DNA of 64,000 bases from Theropithecus gelada (taxonomy: Eukaryota; Chordata; Mammalia; Primates; Cercopithecidae). Position numbers and translations under genes: made by a program. The stretch spans positions 60,524,960 through 60,588,959 of the forward strand of contig NC_037670.1 of NCBI RefSeq assembly GCF_003255815.1. The letters run 5' to 3'. The notes beneath the pieces are model-generated. The model was given only the letters and a program-made list of their open reading frames with translations, had not been told where the DNA came from and searched no databases. Every line of letters begins with the position of its first letter. Position 1 is the first letter of the stretch. Shown in pieces: positions 13,206 to 24,645 of this stretch.

Positions 13206-14035
13206 GGGATCTTTTGCTAAAATCTGGGCTCAGCAAGGTCTTGCAGGAGGCAAGGAGCAAAGGCCCCATTGAGAAGAAGCCTCAGAGAAGCCTGACTAAA
13301 GTGTGATCAAAGAGAGAGTTCAATCAAATTCAATCATTACAATTATTAAATTATTCAAATTATTCAAGTATTTCAATTACAGAGTGACTAAATAAGTAGA
13401 TTCTATTAGGCTGCAAAGCATTTACAAATTTTTTTGATTTAAGTCATACAGTAGATTCTACTTTTGCTTTGTAATATTGTGAGAGTATTTTTCTCTTTAT
13501 GCATGCAAACATATGCAGGGTAAGACATTTTACAGGCACATGAAGATTTCACTGAGATAAATTTATAAAATTTATCTTCCCTATTGTAGTTAGGAGGTGT
13601 CTCAATTTTCACTCCCCTTTGCATCTTGTCAACTTGGCCTGTGAGAGTTATATCAGACTTTGTTATTCTTTGTATTACACAAATGGTCAAGTGATATCTT
13701 TGTCTTATTTCTTACAACTGGATGTGAAACTACTATTATCTCAGAAATAATTTTTAAACAACAGCAACAATAATTGCACATTGTATTCAACACATTTAAG
13801 GTGATTAAATGTGATTGCAGGATTATGGTACTATAATGCCAACAACAATTTTAATCAAGTTTTGGAACCTGTGGTGGAGTCAGGACACTGTTTTCATTTT
13901 ATGTTTGATCTTTGTGGCAAGTAACATGTATTTTTGTCTCAAGTTCATATTCTATTTTGCATTTTTATTCTTCCTATGCCTGATCTAATAAAAGTTTTAA
14001 GCAGCACAAAATAAAGGCAATTGCATAATGAAAAA
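13206..14035. other. Sequence between two L1M pieces, unassigned
   Basis: L1 similarity stops at about 13205 and resumes as a 3' UTR at about 14036. The 830 bp between may be an inserted decayed repeat. A less AT-rich patch at 13210-13310 has no family I recognise. No gene. Confidence 0.4.
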
Positions 14036-14235
14036 ACAATACGGACACAGAAAACAGATCAATGGTTGGCAAGGGTAAGGGGAGGGGCTCCATGAGGAAT
14101 TTTGAGGTGCCGCAATTGTTCCTATCCTTTCTTTGGTGTTACTGACATAAATCTATCCGTTTGTAACATTTCATAGAACTGTGTGCCAAAAACATAATTT
14201 TCGTGTATATAAATGACAAAATTTTCTTAAAACAT
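14036..14235 (+). mobile_element. L1M 3' UTR fragment
   Basis: Plus-strand sequence resembling old L1 3' UTRs: 'cagatcaatggttggcaa', a G-rich part, then 'aatctatccgtttgtaac' and 'catagaactgtgtgcca'. It is probably the tail of the L1M at 9290-13205 and in the same orientation, but a separate fragment cannot be excluded. Confidence 0.65.
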
Positions 14236-15384
14236 TGAAAAGATATAATACAAATCCAGAAAAACAATCCCCCAAAATGAGCATATTATAAATCTAGGAT
14301 AATTCTATTGAGTTTTGTTTTAAGGAATTGTGTACAAGGTACATATGGAATCGAAGTCAGCATGTTTTCACACTACAGAACCCCGTGATTGAAGTCAAGG
14401 TCAAAAATGCTGTCATCGGTCATGGAAAGTTTTCCAAATTCTCCTATATTATAATTTATAAAATAATCTGATTAAAGTGCTTAGCATATAATTATATGAA
14501 GTCATGTAATTGTGGGTACATGAGAAATGTTTTTCTGTATCAACAAAGGATTTTAAAATATAAATGACAAATCACACGTTCAGGAATAACAACTTCCCTC
14601 TCCGACGACCATACATTATTTTGTTAAATTGAATTAAAACTTTGAGGAAATATATTTATGTCCTTGTAATTAAGCGGAATGACTATAAATCATTTAGCAA
14701 AGGTGTTTTCCTGTAACTAAAGTCCTCCTCTGAGCGAATATGAGCAAGACCTTTCCTACACACCAGCCAAGGCCCGAGTGAAAACATTCACTTGGGCAAG
14801 GGCCCTTCTGTGGTCCTCTTCAGCCCTGGGATTTTCAATTATAATCAGAGCCAAACTGTAACACAAGTAGTAGGTACCTGCCTGGCTGCTGGCTATCTCT
14901 AGCAGAAAGTATTTGAACACTTATCTTAAACAAGTGACGCCCTCCTCACAGTAGAAATATTCAGCAGGACTTCTGCGGTAATTAATCAAAACTTTGCCCA
15001 AGAATAAAGTCCCTATATTAGCTATTCATCTTCTCTCACACTTTAGAAATGTCTTTCTATAACAAAAAGTAGGAGTTTATGGCTCATTTTTGCACATTTT
15101 TTAAATTGAAATAAAACTCATTTATTTTTAAGGTAATTTTCACTTGATATGCTGATATTAGAAGAAATACATGTCCATTATAATGAATTTAGAATATACA
15201 AAGAATAATAAAAACACCTTAAATATTCTCAATCCCTTTGATACAGAGATAATGTCTCTTAACATTTCTGGATTTTAATGTAATAAAACGTTGTAACTTG
15301 CAATTATGATTTAAAAATTTATTGTGAATATTTTCCCTTGTCAGTATATGTTCTTGTAAAAGGCAGTTCTAACAAGATTGTAGA
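14236..15384. other. Intergenic DNA, nothing recognised
   Basis: AT-rich. The patch 14700-14900 is less AT-rich and looks unique. It could be constrained noncoding DNA, but nothing in the sequence itself proves that. Confidence 0.4.
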
Positions 15385-15520
15385 TGCTAGAGCCTATAGC
15401 CAGCGTTAAAATCTTGCTACTTCTATTTATTAGCTTCATACATTGGCCAACTTACTTAACCTCTCCAGGTTAACCTCACTTGCCAGGTCTGTAAAACAAG
15501 GATAAGTATCATAAACTCTC
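15385..15520 (+). mobile_element. MIR SINE
   Basis: Plus-strand MIR core and tail: 'taaaatcttgctacttct', 'cttacttaacctctccagg', 'ggtctgtaaaacaaggata'. This matches the MIR pattern of a tRNA-derived SINE ending in 'cctcatctgtaaaatgggg'. The divergence is high, as expected for this old family. Confidence 0.75.
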
Positions 15521-15884
15521 CAAAACCAATTTGACTGGCATAAGTCTTGGTTTTTCTGGTAACTAATGTTAGCTGCCAGATTGTGGTAGACATGAGTGAT
15601 CTAATACCCAAGATTTCAATTTTTGGTTAAAATAAAAGCAAATCTCAGTCTGAGTGCATTTGCACAGTGTATTCAGGTGTGTGCTATTGCCAAGTAGACA
15701 AAAACAATTCATATAACCTGATGCATACATATTGCAAAGGGCCAACTCTGTCTTTTCATGTGCTACAACCACAGTCTTGCACAAAAGATAATGGAAATAC
15801 TATCCACAATACTCCAGGTTCTGTTTTCCTTGGATTCAGCATCAGTGAACCAGAAATCCTCTTACCTGTTATCTACATAGGTCC

Positions 15885-16343
15885 TGTAATGCTGAATTTT
15901 ATGTATCAACTTGGCTTGGCCACTCTGACCAGATATTTGGTCAAACATTTTTCTGGATCTTTCTCTGAAAATGTTTTTGAATGAAATTAACATTTAAATA
16001 CACTTTGAGTAAAGCAAATTACCCCCCAGTGTGTAAGTGGGCTTCAGCCAATCAGGTGAAGTCCTGGCTAGAACCAAGACTGACTATCCCTGAGCCAGGA
16101 GACATTCTGCCAGCAGGTGGCCTCTGGACTCTGACAACAACTCTTCCCTGGTTCTCCAGCCTTCAGGTCTATCCTGCTGGTTTTGGATTTGCTAAGCCTC
16201 CACAACTGAGGAAGCTAATTTCTTAATAAATCTCTCTATCTGTCTCTCCTACTTTATCTATCTATTTTTCTACCTACCTACCTACCTACGTAACATCTAT
16301 ATCTGGTTGACGATTGTTTCCCTGGAGAACCCTGACTAATACG
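15885..16343 (+). mobile_element. MLT2-type LTR (ERVL)
   Basis: Plus-strand LTR of about 459 bp with MLT2 hallmarks: 'atgtatcaacttggct', 'tttggtcaaacat', 'aacatttaaatacactttg', 'ccaatcaggtgaag', 'aataaatctctctatc', and the end 'ctggagaaccctgactaatac'. It contains a simple repeat (ctat/ctac) at about 16229-16290. No ERVL internal sequence adjoins it. The 105-aa and 81-aa frames across it are not genes. Confidence 0.88.
16229..16290. repeat. (CTAT)/(CTAC) simple repeat in MLT2
   Basis: Imperfect ctat and ctac tetramers near the LTR 3' end, ending in ctacctacctacctacg. Confidence 0.85.
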
Positions 16344-16933
16344 GACCCCAGACTGAAGGGAAAGACAGATATTAGGCCTTACTATCTTACTAGTTTCTTA
16401 TACTCTACTTATGTAATGGTGAGAAACATTTTTGCCAATTCTCATATCTGGAGTATCATAAAGTTACTACTGAAATTACCAATTCAAGTATTCATCAGGC
16501 TTATAGCCACAAAAATTCTACTTCTGACGGTCAGCTCAATAACTAGTAAATCCTCTGGTGTTGACCAAGATAAGGAAAGCTCAGCACCTTGTGACAACCA
16601 CACCTTGATAGTAATTTTCATCATTTTCGTGGTCATTTCCAGCACTTTCAATCAAGACTTCTGGTGTAGGTAGAGAACTGAGACCTAGGAGTATGGTTTA
16701 GTTTAATGAAAATTTATTATCATGTCCATATAAAGTTTTAAAGGTAGTTTACAGAAAAATAAATAATGATAGCACATCCTGTACAACATTATTAAGAGGA
16801 TGAATGAGTTAGGAGATAAAATCCTTAGGTCAGGGTCTGGCATGTAGGAAGCAGTTAGTCAATACTCGCACTGATTGCATTTCTCAACTACATGGACATG
16901 TCATCAGTTATTTAAACAACCAACTTCCCACAT
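16344..16933. other. Intergenic DNA with one unsupported 119-aa frame
   Basis: The frame 16314-16673 starts inside the MLT2 end and runs on as an unremarkable hydrophobic peptide. I see no domain, no upstream exon structure and no repeat name. Confidence 0.4.
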
Positions 16934-16947
16934 AAGAAAATATTCTT

Positions 16948-17249
16948 GGCCGGGCGTGGTGGCTCAAGCCTGTAATCCCAGCACTTTGGGAGGCCGAGAC
17001 GGGCGGATCACGAGGTCGGGAGATCGAGACCATCCTGGCTAACACGGTGAAACCCCGTCTCCACTAAAAAAATACAAAAAACTAGCCGGGCGAGGTGGCG
17101 GGCGCCTGTAGTCCCAGCTACTCAGGACGCTGAGGCAGGAGAATGGCATGAACCTGGGAGGCGGAGCTTGCAGTGAGCTGAGATCCGGCCACTGCACTCC
17201 AGCCTGGGCGACAGAGCGAGACTCCGTCTCAAAAAAAAAAAAAAAAAAA
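16948..17249 (+). mobile_element. AluY, Old World monkey type (AluYR-like)
   Basis: Complete plus-strand AluY, from ggccgggcgtggtggctc to an A tail at 17231-17249. It is flanked by a perfect 14-bp target duplication, aagaaaatattctt, at 16934-16947 and 17248-17261. The right arm reads 'gatccggccactgcactcc', the variant I associate with cercopithecid AluYR, and not the human-type 'gatcgcgccactgc'. The low divergence marks it as young. Confidence 0.95.
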
Positions 17250-17501
17250 GAAAATATTCTTAACAAAAAGCATTAAGGATGATGAGAATATAAGGGTATG
17301 TTCTCTATTAGCATTTGGGAATTTAGATTTTAAAAAAATAAGGGATATATGTGATTATCGGTGGAGCGCTTCTCTTTTTAAGAAGAAAAGAGAATCATTC
17401 CATAGAATGGCATTCAACTACAAGATGTAGGATCAGGAGGCATTGACTGCTTTTCTACACTAGTTTGCATTTTTACTACTTTTTTGCCATTACGCTTTAT
17501 C

Positions 17502-18008
17502 TTTTTCTCTTTTTTTTAATTATACTTTAAGTTCTAGGGTACATGTGCACAACATGCAGGTTTGTTACATATGTATATATGTGCCATGTTGGTGTGCTGC
17601 ACCCATCAACTCGTCAGCACCCATCAACTCATCATTTACATCAGTTGTAACTCCCAATACCATCCCTCCCCCATCCTCCCCATAATAGGCCCCAGTGTGT
17701 GATGTTCCCCTTCGCATGTCCAAGTCTGTCACTGATGGACATTTGCGTTGATTCCAACTCTTTGCTATTGTGAATAGTGCCGCAATAAACATACGTGTGC
17801 ATATGTCTTTATAGCAGCATGATTTATAATCCTTTGGGTATATACCCAGTAATGGGATGGCTGGGTCATATGATATTTCTAGTTCTAGATCCTTGAGGAA
17901 TTGCCATACTGTTTTCCACAATGGTTGAACTAGTTTACAGTCCCACCAACAGTGTAAAAGTGTTCCTATTTCTCCATATCCTCTCCAGCATCTGTTGTTT
18001 CCTGACTT
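17502..18008 (-). mobile_element. Truncated L1 3' end, copy 1
   Basis: Minus-strand L1 piece with the T-run tail at 17502-17518, then the 3' UTR ('atactttaagttctaggg') and the end of ORF2. Against the neighbouring copy it lacks about 185 bp spanning the ORF2 stop (equivalent to about 18248-18433). The minus-strand frame at 17565-17921 therefore fuses late ORF2 codons (CPSVTD) to 3' UTR translation. The piece ends at 'cctgactttt', exactly where the tail of the next L1 begins. Confidence 0.92.
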
Positions 18009-18257
18009 TTATTATTATTATTATTATTATTACACTTTAAGTTCTAGGGTACATGTGCATAACATGCAGGTTTGTTACATATGTATACTTGTGCCATGTT
18101 GCTGTGCTGCACCCATCAACTCGTCAGCACCCATCAACTCGTCATTTACATCAGGTATAACTCCCAATGCAATCCCTCCCCCCTCCCCCCTCTCCCCACC
18201 CGATGATAGGCCCCGGTGTGTGATGTTCCCCTTCCTGAGTCCAAGTGATCTCATTGT

Positions 18258-21200
18258 TCAGTTCCCACCTATGAGTGAGAACATGCGGTGTTTGGTTTTC
18301 TGTTCTTGTGATAGTTTGCTAAGAATGATGGTTCCCAGCTGCATCCATGTCCCTACAAAGGACACAAACTCATCCTTTTTTATGGCTGCATAGTATTCCA
18401 TGGTGTATATGTGCCACATTTTCTTAATCCAGTCTGTCACTGATGGACATTTGGGTTGATTCCAAGTCTTTGCTATTGTGAATAGTGCTGCAATAAACAT
18501 ACGTGTGCATGTGTCTTTATAGCAGCATGATTTATAATCCTTTGGGTATATACCCAGTAATGGGATGGCTGGGTCATATGGTACATCTAGTTCTAGATCC
18601 TTGAGGAATCGCCATACTGTTTTCCGTAATGGTTGAACTAGTTTACAATCCCACCAACAGTGTAAAAGTGTTCCTATTTCTCCACATCCTCTCCAGCACC
18701 TGTTGTTTCCTGACTTTTTAATGATTGCCATTCTAACTGGTGTGAGATGGTATCTCATTGTGGTTTTGATTTGCATTTCTCTGACGGCCAGTGATGATGA
18801 GCATTTTTTCATGTGTCTGTTGGCTGTATGAATGTCTTCTTTTGAGAAATGTCTGTTCATATCCTTTGTTTTTTTCTTGTAAATTTGTTTGAGTTCTTTG
18901 TAGGTTCTGGATATTAGCCCTTTGTCAGATGAGTAGATTGCAAAAATGTTCTCCCATCCTGTAGGTTGCCTGTTCACTCTGATGGTAGTTTCTTTTGCTG
19001 TGCAGAAGCTCTTTAGTTTAATTAGATCCCATTTGTCAATTTTGGCTTTTGTTGCCGTTGCTCTTGGTGTTTTAGACATGAAGTCTTTGCCCATGCCTAT
19101 GTCCTGAATGGTATTATCTAGGTTTTCTTCTAGGGTTTTTATGGTATTAGGTCTAACATTTAAGTCTCTAATCCATCTTGAATTAATTTTCGTATAAGGA
19201 GTAAGGAAAGGATCCAGTTTCAGCTTTCTACTTATGGCTAGCCAATTTTCCCAGCACCATTTAAATCCTTTCCCCATTTCTTGTTTTTCTCAGGTTTGTC
19301 AAAGATCAGATGGCTGTAGATGTGTGGTATTATTTCTGAGGACTCTGTTCTGTTCCATGGGTCTATATCTCTGTTTTGGTACCAATACCATGCTGTTTTG
19401 GTTACTGTAGCCTTGTAGTATAGTTTGAAGTCAGGTAGCGTGATGTCTCCAGCTTTGTCCTTTTGACTTAGGATTGTCTTGGCAAAGCAGGCTCTTTTTT
19501 GGTTCCATATGAACTTTAAAGTAGTTTTTTCCAATTGTGAAGAAACTCATTGGTAGCTTGATGGGGATGGCATTGAATCTATAAATTACCTTGGGCAGTA
19601 TGGCCATTTTCACGATATTGACGAGCATGGTATGTTCTTCCATTTGTTTGTGTCCTCTTTTATTTCACTGAGCAGTGGTTTGTAGTTCTCCTCGAAGAGG
19701 TCTTTACATCCCTTGTAAGTTGGATTCCTAGGTATTTGATTCTCTTTGAAGCAATTGTGAATGGAAGTTCATTCATGATTTGGCTCTCTGTTTGTCTGTT
19801 ACTGGTGTATAAGAATGCTTGTGATTTTTGCACATTAATTTTGTATCCTGAGACTTTGCTGAAGTTGCTTATCAGCTTAAGGAGATTTTGGGCTGAGACA
19901 ATGGGGTTTTCTAAATATACAATCATGTCATCTGCAAAGAGAGACAATATGACTTCTTCTTTTCCTAACTGAATACCCTTGATTTCTTTCTCTTGCCTGA
20001 TTGCCCTAGCCAGAACTTCCAACACTATGTTGAATAGGAGTAGTGTGAGAGGGCATCCCTGTCTGTGCCAGTTTTCAAAGGGAATGCTTCCAGTTTTTGC
20101 CCATTCAGTATGATATTGGGTGTGGGTTTGTCATAAATAGCTCTTATTATTTTGAGATACCTTCCATCAATACCGAATTTATTGAGCATTTTTAGCATGA
20201 AGGGCTGTTGAATTTTGTCAAAGGCCTTTTCTACATCTATTGAGATAATCATGTGGTTTTTGTCTTTGGTTCTGTTTATATGTTGGATTATGTTTATTGA
20301 TTTGTGTATGTTGAACCAGCCTTGCATCCCAGGGATGAAGCCCACTTGATCATGGTGGATAAGCTTTTTGATATGCTGCTGCATATGGTTTGCCAGCATT
20401 TTATTGAGGATTTTTGCTTCGATGTTCATCAGGGATATTGGTCTAAAATTCTCTTTTTTTGTTGTGTCTCTGCCAGGCTTTGGTATCAGGATGATGTTGG
20501 CCTCATAAAATGAGTTAGGGAGGATACCCTCTTTTTCTATTGATTGGAATAGTTTCAGAAGGAATGGTACCAGCTCTTCCTTGTACCTCTGGTAGAATTC
20601 GGCTGTGAATCCATCTGGTCCTGGACTTTTTTTTGGTTGGTAGGCTATTAATTATTGCCTCAACTTCAGAGCCTACTATTGGTCTATTCAGGGATTCAAC
20701 TTCTTCCTGGTTTAGTCTTGGGAGAGTGTTAAGTGTCCAGGATATTATCCATTTCTTCTAGCTTTTCTAGTTTATTTGCATAGAGGTGTTTATAGTATTC
20801 TCTGATGGTAGTTTGTATTTCTGTGGGGTCAGTGGTGATATCCCCTTTATCATTTTTTATTGCTTCTATTTGATTCTTCTCTCTTTTCTTCTTTATTAGT
20901 CTTGCTAGCGGTCTGTCAATTTTTTTGATCTTTTCAAACAACCAGCTCCTGGATTCATTGATTTTTTGGAGGGTTTTTTGTGTCTCTCTCTCCTTCAGTT
21001 CTGCTCTGATCTTAGTTATTTCTTGCCTTCTCCTAGCTTTTGAATGTGTTTGCTCTTGCTTCTCCAGTTCTTTTAATTGTGATGTTAAGGTGTCAATTTT
21101 AGATCTTTCCTGCTTTCTCTTGTGGGCATTTAGTGCTATGAATTTCCCTCTACACACTGCTTTAAATGTGTCCCAGAGATTCTGGTATGTTGTATCTTTG

Positions 21201-22036
21201 TTCTCATTGGTTTCAAAGAACATCTTTATTTCTGCCTTCATTTCGTTATGTACCCAGTAGTCATTCAGGGGCAAGTTGTTCAGTTTCCATGTAGTTGAGC
21301 AGTTTTGCTTGAGTTTCTTAGTCTTGAGTTCTAGTTTGATTGCAATGTGGTCTGAGAGACAGTTTGTTATAATTTCTGTTCTTGTACATTTGCTGAGGAG
21401 TGCTTTACTTCCAACTATGTGGTCAATTTTGGAATAAGTGTGATGTGGTGCTGAGAAGAGTGTATATTCTGTTGATTTGGGGTGGAGAGTTCTGTAGATG
21501 TCTATTAGGTCCTCTTGCTGCAGAGTTGAGTTCAATTCCTGGATATCCTTGTTAACTTTGTGTCTCGTTGATCTGTCTAACGTTTACAGTGGGGTGTTGA
21601 AGTCTCCCATTATTATTGTATGGGAGTCTAAGTCTCTTTGTAAGTCTTTAAGGACTTGCTTTATGAATCTTGGTGCTCCTGCATTGGGTGCATGTATATT
21701 TAGGACAGTTAGCTCTTCCTGTTGAATTGATCCCTTTACCATTATGTAATGGCCTTCTTTGTCTCTCTTGATCTTTGATGGTTTAAAGTCTGTTTTATCA
21801 GAGACTAGTATTGCAACCCCTGCTTTTTTTTGTTCTCCATTTGCTTGGTAAATCTTCCTCCATCCCTTTATTTTGAGCCCATGTGTGTCTCTGCACGTGA
21901 GATGGGTCTCCTGAATACAGCACACTGATGGGTCTTGACTCTTTATCCAATTTGCCAGTCTGTGTCTTTTAATTGAACCATTTTGTCCATTTACATTTGA
22001 GTTTAATATTGTTATGTGTGAACTTGATCCTGTCAT
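18258..22036 (-). pseudogene. L1 ORF2 remnant (endonuclease-reverse transcriptase)
   Basis: Decayed ORF2 of L1 copy 2. L1 ORF2 protein nicks target DNA and reverse-transcribes L1 RNA at the nick. The start at 22036 reads MTGSSSHITIL, with the endonuclease Asn at residue 14. The chain then breaks repeatedly: open pieces at 21584-22036 and 20729-21535 (endonuclease to linker), 20025-20429 and 19660-20025 (reverse transcriptase, including a FADD motif in the latter), 19238-19534, and 18258-19277 (thumb and C-terminal part with the Cys-rich CWRGCGE region). It cannot make full-length protein. The normal length is 1275 aa. Confidence 0.93.
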
Positions 22037-22099
22037 TGTGATATTAGCTGGTTATTTTGCTCATTAGTTGATGTAGTTTTTTCCTAGCCTCGATGGTCT

Positions 22100-23115
22100 T
22101 TACATTTTGGCATGTTTTTGCAATGGCTGATACCGGTCGTTCCTTTCCATGTTTAGTGCTTCCTTCAGGGTCTCTTGTAAGGCAGGCCTGGTGGTGACAA
22201 AATCTCTAAGCATTTGCTTGTCTGTAAAGGATTTTATTTCTCCTTCACTGATGAAACTTAGTTTGGCTGGATATGAAATTCTGGGTTGAAAATTATTTTC
22301 TTTAAGAATGTTGAATATCGGCCCCCACTCTCTTCTGGCTTGTAGAGTTTCTGCCGAGAGATCTGCTGTTAGTCTGATAGGCTTCCTTTTGTGGGTAACC
22401 CAACCTTTCTCTCCGCCTGACCTTAACATTTTTTCCTTCATTTCAACTTTGGTGAATCTGACAATTATGTGTCTTGGAGTTGCTCTTCTCGAGGAGTATC
22501 TTTGTGGCGTTCTCTGTATTTCCTGAATTTGAATGTTGGCCTGCCTTACTAGGTTGGGGAAGTTCCCCTGGATGATATCCTGAAGAGTGTTTTCCAACTT
22601 GATTCCATTTTCCCCTCACTTTCAGGCACACCAATCAGACATAGATTTGGTCTTTTCACAGAATCCCATATTTCTTGGAGGCTTTGTTCATTTCTTTTTC
22701 CTCTTTTTTCTCTAGACTTCTCTTCTCGCTTTGTTTCATTCATTTGATCTTCAATCATTGATACTCTTTCTTCCAGTTGTTTGAGTCCGTTACTGAAGCT
22801 TGTGCATTTGTCACATATTTCTCATGTCATGGTTTTTATCACTGTCAGTTTGTTTATGGCCTTCTCTGCATTGATTATTCTAGTTATCCATTCTTCCATT
22901 CTTTTTTCAAGATTTTTAGTTTCTTTGCACTGGTTACGTAGTTCCTCCTTTAGCTCTGAGAAGTTTGATCGACTGAAGCCTTCTTCTCTCAACTCCTCAA
23001 AGTCATTCTCCGTCCAGCTTTGATCCATTGCTGGTGATGAGCTGTGTTCGTTTGGAGGGGGATATGTGCTCTGATTTTTTGAATTTCCAGCTTTTCTGCC
23101 CTGCTTTTTTCCCAT
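22100..23115 (-). pseudogene. L1 ORF1 remnant (RNA-binding chaperone)
   Basis: Decayed ORF1 of L1 copy 2. The start at 23115 reads MGKKQGRKAGN as in the intact copy at 31015, and the same stop environment lies at 22100. The frame is interrupted after the first 97 codons (coiled-coil region) and again around 22549-22600, leaving 97-, 69- and 165-aa open pieces. The last piece holds the RNA-binding and C-terminal domains (YPAKLSF present; the intact copy's REKGR is altered to GEKGW). It is 63 bp upstream of ORF2, the normal L1 spacing. Confidence 0.92.
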
Positions 23116-23971
23116 CTTTGTGGTTTTATCTGCCTTTGGTCTTTGATGATGGTGATGAACTGATGAGGTTTTGGTGTGGATGTCCTTTCTGTTTGTTAGT
23201 TTTCCTTCTAACAGTCAGGACCCTCAGCTATAGGTCTGTTGGAATTTGCTTGAGGTCCCCTCCAGACCCTGTTTGCCTGGGGACCCACTTGAGCAGACAA
23301 TCTGACCATTCTCAGATCTCAACCTCTGTGCTGGGAGATCCACTGCTCTCTTCAAAGCTGTCAGACAGGGGCATTTACCTCTGCCGAGGTTTCTGCTGCT
23401 TTTTGTTTAACTATGCCCTGTCCCTAGAGATGGAGTCTACAGAGACAGGCAGGCCCCCTTGAGCTGTGGTGGGATCCACCCAGTTCGAGCTTCCAGGGAA
23501 TTTTGTTTACCTACTTAAGCCTCAGCAATGGCGGACAACCCTCCCCCAGCCTCGCTACTGCCTTGCAGTTTGATCTCAGACTGCTGTGCTAGCAACGAGG
23601 GAGGTTCCATGGGCATGGGACCCTGCTGTCCAGGTGTGGGATATAATCTGCTAGTGTGCCATTTGCTAAGACCCTTGGTAAAGCACAGTATTAGTGTGGG
23701 AGTTACCCGATTTTCCAGGTGTTGTGTGCCTCAGTTTCCCTTGACTAGAAAAAGGGATTCCCTTCCCCCTTGCACTTCCCAGGTGAGGCAATGCCTCACC
23801 CTGCTTCAGTTCTCACTGGTCAGGCTGCACCAGCTGACCAGCACCGATAGTCCGGCACTCCCCAGTGAGATGAACCTGGTACCTCAGTTGAAAATGCAGA
23901 AATCACTTGTCCTCTGTGTTGCTCTCACTGGAGCTGGAGGTTGGAGCTGCTCCTATTTGGCCATCTTGCTG
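23116..23971 (-). promoter_or_regulatory. L1 copy 2 5' UTR (former internal promoter)
   Basis: About 856 bp from the ORF1 start to the element's 5' end, minus orientation. It includes the YY1-type caagatggcc box near 23960-23970, known from other L1s to position transcription initiation. Divergence and the decayed ORFs suggest it no longer drives mobile copies. A 156-aa antisense frame (23528-23998) crosses it on the plus strand. Confidence 0.8.
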
Positions 23972-24340
23972 TGGTCATCTGATTACTCTTTCTCTTAAAT
24001 AAATCATAGCATTCCATTTAACTGGGATACTTTTAAATTCAGAATATGTAACTCATGTGGAATGCTGTGAGGACTAAGACATCAATTTTGACAGTTTGGG
24101 GAAAACTCAGAGGGAATATATTGCATTAAAAATACATGTTCCATTAATTAAATTAATTCGTGTTCCAATGTCACAGAATTACCTTTCAAAAATATAAAAA
24201 TGTTAATAGTATTCTTTTTCTTAGACTTGAACTTCTTACTTTAAATTAAATTTGGCCTAAAGCTGCCATCATACATAGTAAACTGCATCTTTAATACATA
24301 AACAACATTCAACCTAATATAAGAATATATTCTTATAACA
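23972..24340. other. Unique flank of L1 copy 2
   Basis: Non-L1, AT-rich sequence directly after the L1 5' end. It does not continue L1 copy 1, which matters for how the L1 pair arose. No gene seen. Confidence 0.5.
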
Positions 24341-24343
24341 AGC

Positions 24344-24645
24344 AGCTGAGTCTCAGCCAATTACAGCAGCTGAGCTTCTGCCAATCACAGGCAGCGAACT
24401 GATCAGGCCTTGTCCATATGAAGTCAGTGCCTCACCACAACATGGCCTAATCAGGCAAGTGCTGAGTCATAATCAATCAAGCCTTTCTGCATCACACTTT
24501 TTTTTGTCTATAAATACTTCCTGCCCATGTGACTGGGTGGAGCTGTCTGAAGCTCTCCTGGTTCTGAGTGCTGCCTGACTTATGAATCATTCTTTGCTCA
24601 GATAAATTTTGCTAAATTTAATTTGTCTAAAGTTTCCAGTTAACA
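24344..24645 (+). mobile_element. Probable ERV LTR, plus strand
   Basis: The region has an LTR-like order: repeated 'agcagctgagtctcagcc' and 'agcagctgagcttctgcc' units, a TATA-like 'gtctataaatact', 'gaatcattctttgctcag', 'aatttaatttgtctaaag', and an end in taaca at 24645. These features recall ERVL-type LTRs of mammals, but I cannot name the family with confidence. The left boundary is uncertain and no clear target duplication was found. Confidence 0.5.

Larger units (their letters stand above)
18009..23971 (-). mobile_element. Nearly full-length L1 (L1PA-like), copy 2, decayed
   Basis: Minus-strand L1 of about 6 kb. The 3' tail is (TAA)n, seen as (TTA)n at 18009-18032. Then come the 3' UTR, an ORF2 remnant (18258-22036), an ORF1 remnant (22100-23115) and the 5' UTR to 23971. 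The 5' end reads agcaagatggcc, so only about the first eight bases are missing. Both ORFs are broken by stops and frameshifts. The 3' UTR carries a duplicated 'cagcacccatcaactcgtca' unit that copy 1 also has. Confidence 0.95.

Noticed and set aside
15667..16673. Frames of 105, 81 and 119 aa in a row
   Set aside because: They run into or through the MLT2 LTR, show no domain and do not share a frame or splice structure.
17995..18393. 132-aa plus-strand frame with a Tyr run
   Set aside because: It is the antisense of the L1 3' tail (TTA)n and 3' UTR.
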